A stretch of DNA of 64,000 bases from Ypsolopha sequella (taxonomy: Eukaryota; Arthropoda; Insecta; Lepidoptera; Ypsolophidae): positions 9,991,201 to 10,055,200 of the forward strand of contig OW203984.1 in the NCBI GenBank assembly GCA_934047225.1. Direction: 5' to 3'. The notes beneath the pieces were generated by a model, which was not told the DNA's origin, did no database searches, and worked only from the letters and a program-made list of their open reading frames with translations. A program made the position numbers and the translations under genes. Below are positions 63,766 through 64,000 of this stretch, piece by piece; positions within the stretch are counted from its first letter, which is position 1; each line of letters opens with the position of its first letter.

Positions 63766-64000
63766 TTTATTACAATGTTAAAAAAACAATGAACACAAAC
63801 AATAATAAATCACACTTTCACGAATTTTGAGAGGAAGAGCACCAAAATATTTAATTTCTCTCGGTGAAGCTGTAAACTTTCGCAAAATGCATTAGACATT
63901 TCGATGCCACCAAATTAAGATGTGATGCACGCAACGAACGATATTACAACACAACGATACAATGATGAGACATATTTAATTTGATGGTATTATAATTTTT
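63766..64000 (-). promoter_or_regulatory. Upstream region of the THAP gene
   Basis: Sequence immediately 5' of the minus-strand start codon up to the window edge. AT-rich; no confident TATA box or initiator was fixed. Expected to hold 5' UTR and possibly the promoter. Confidence 0.3.

Overview
The window looks like nuclear DNA from an insect, most probably a moth or butterfly (Lepidoptera). It is AT-rich and intron-type, with no operons. It is dominated by interspersed repeats of a kind common in lepidopteran genomes: a SINE-like family opening AACCGGCCAAGTGCGAG and closing ACGGAACCCTAAAAA, a family with the pseudo-reading frame WDRLMAVY, LINE tails, and many foldback and hAT-type elements. 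Assignment to Lepidoptera is inference from these repeats; no marker gene is present.

Host genes are few and both lie on the minus strand. (1) At 4902-5600, inside a CpG-rich island, is the probable first coding exon of a single-pass membrane protein of unknown function; its other exons would lie towards or beyond the left edge. (2) At 63167-63765 is a two-exon gene encoding a complete THAP zinc-finger domain, found by joining two short exons across a 311-bp intron with good splice sites.

The centre holds two large, apparently young retrotransposons. A CR1/jockey-type LINE (about 11097-15370) carries an intact PHD-finger ORF1 and an endonuclease/reverse transcriptase ORF2. A BEL/Pao LTR element (15648-23084) has 191-bp LTRs that I read as identical and a 5-bp target duplication (CATAT). 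Its single 2137-codon frame runs gag - protease - RT - RNase H - envelope (baculovirus-F-like), but the integrase core is missing without breaking the frame. Both elements have arthropod-type initiator/DPE promoter signatures.

The remaining ~45 kb is a graveyard of small non-autonomous elements. Five hAT-type elements can be delimited, three of them with perfect or 7/8 8-bp target duplications and one with a 6/8 duplication beyond the perfect case at 35637. There are about a dozen long foldbacks (100-600 bp), several forming families within the window; a tandem triplication of a ~230-bp unit interrupted by one hAT MITE; and a degenerate tRNA-like cloverleaf enclosed by short inverted repeats. 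I saw no rRNA, CRISPR array or other convincing host coding exon. Single exons of spliced genes shorter than about 60 codons could still be hidden in the gaps.
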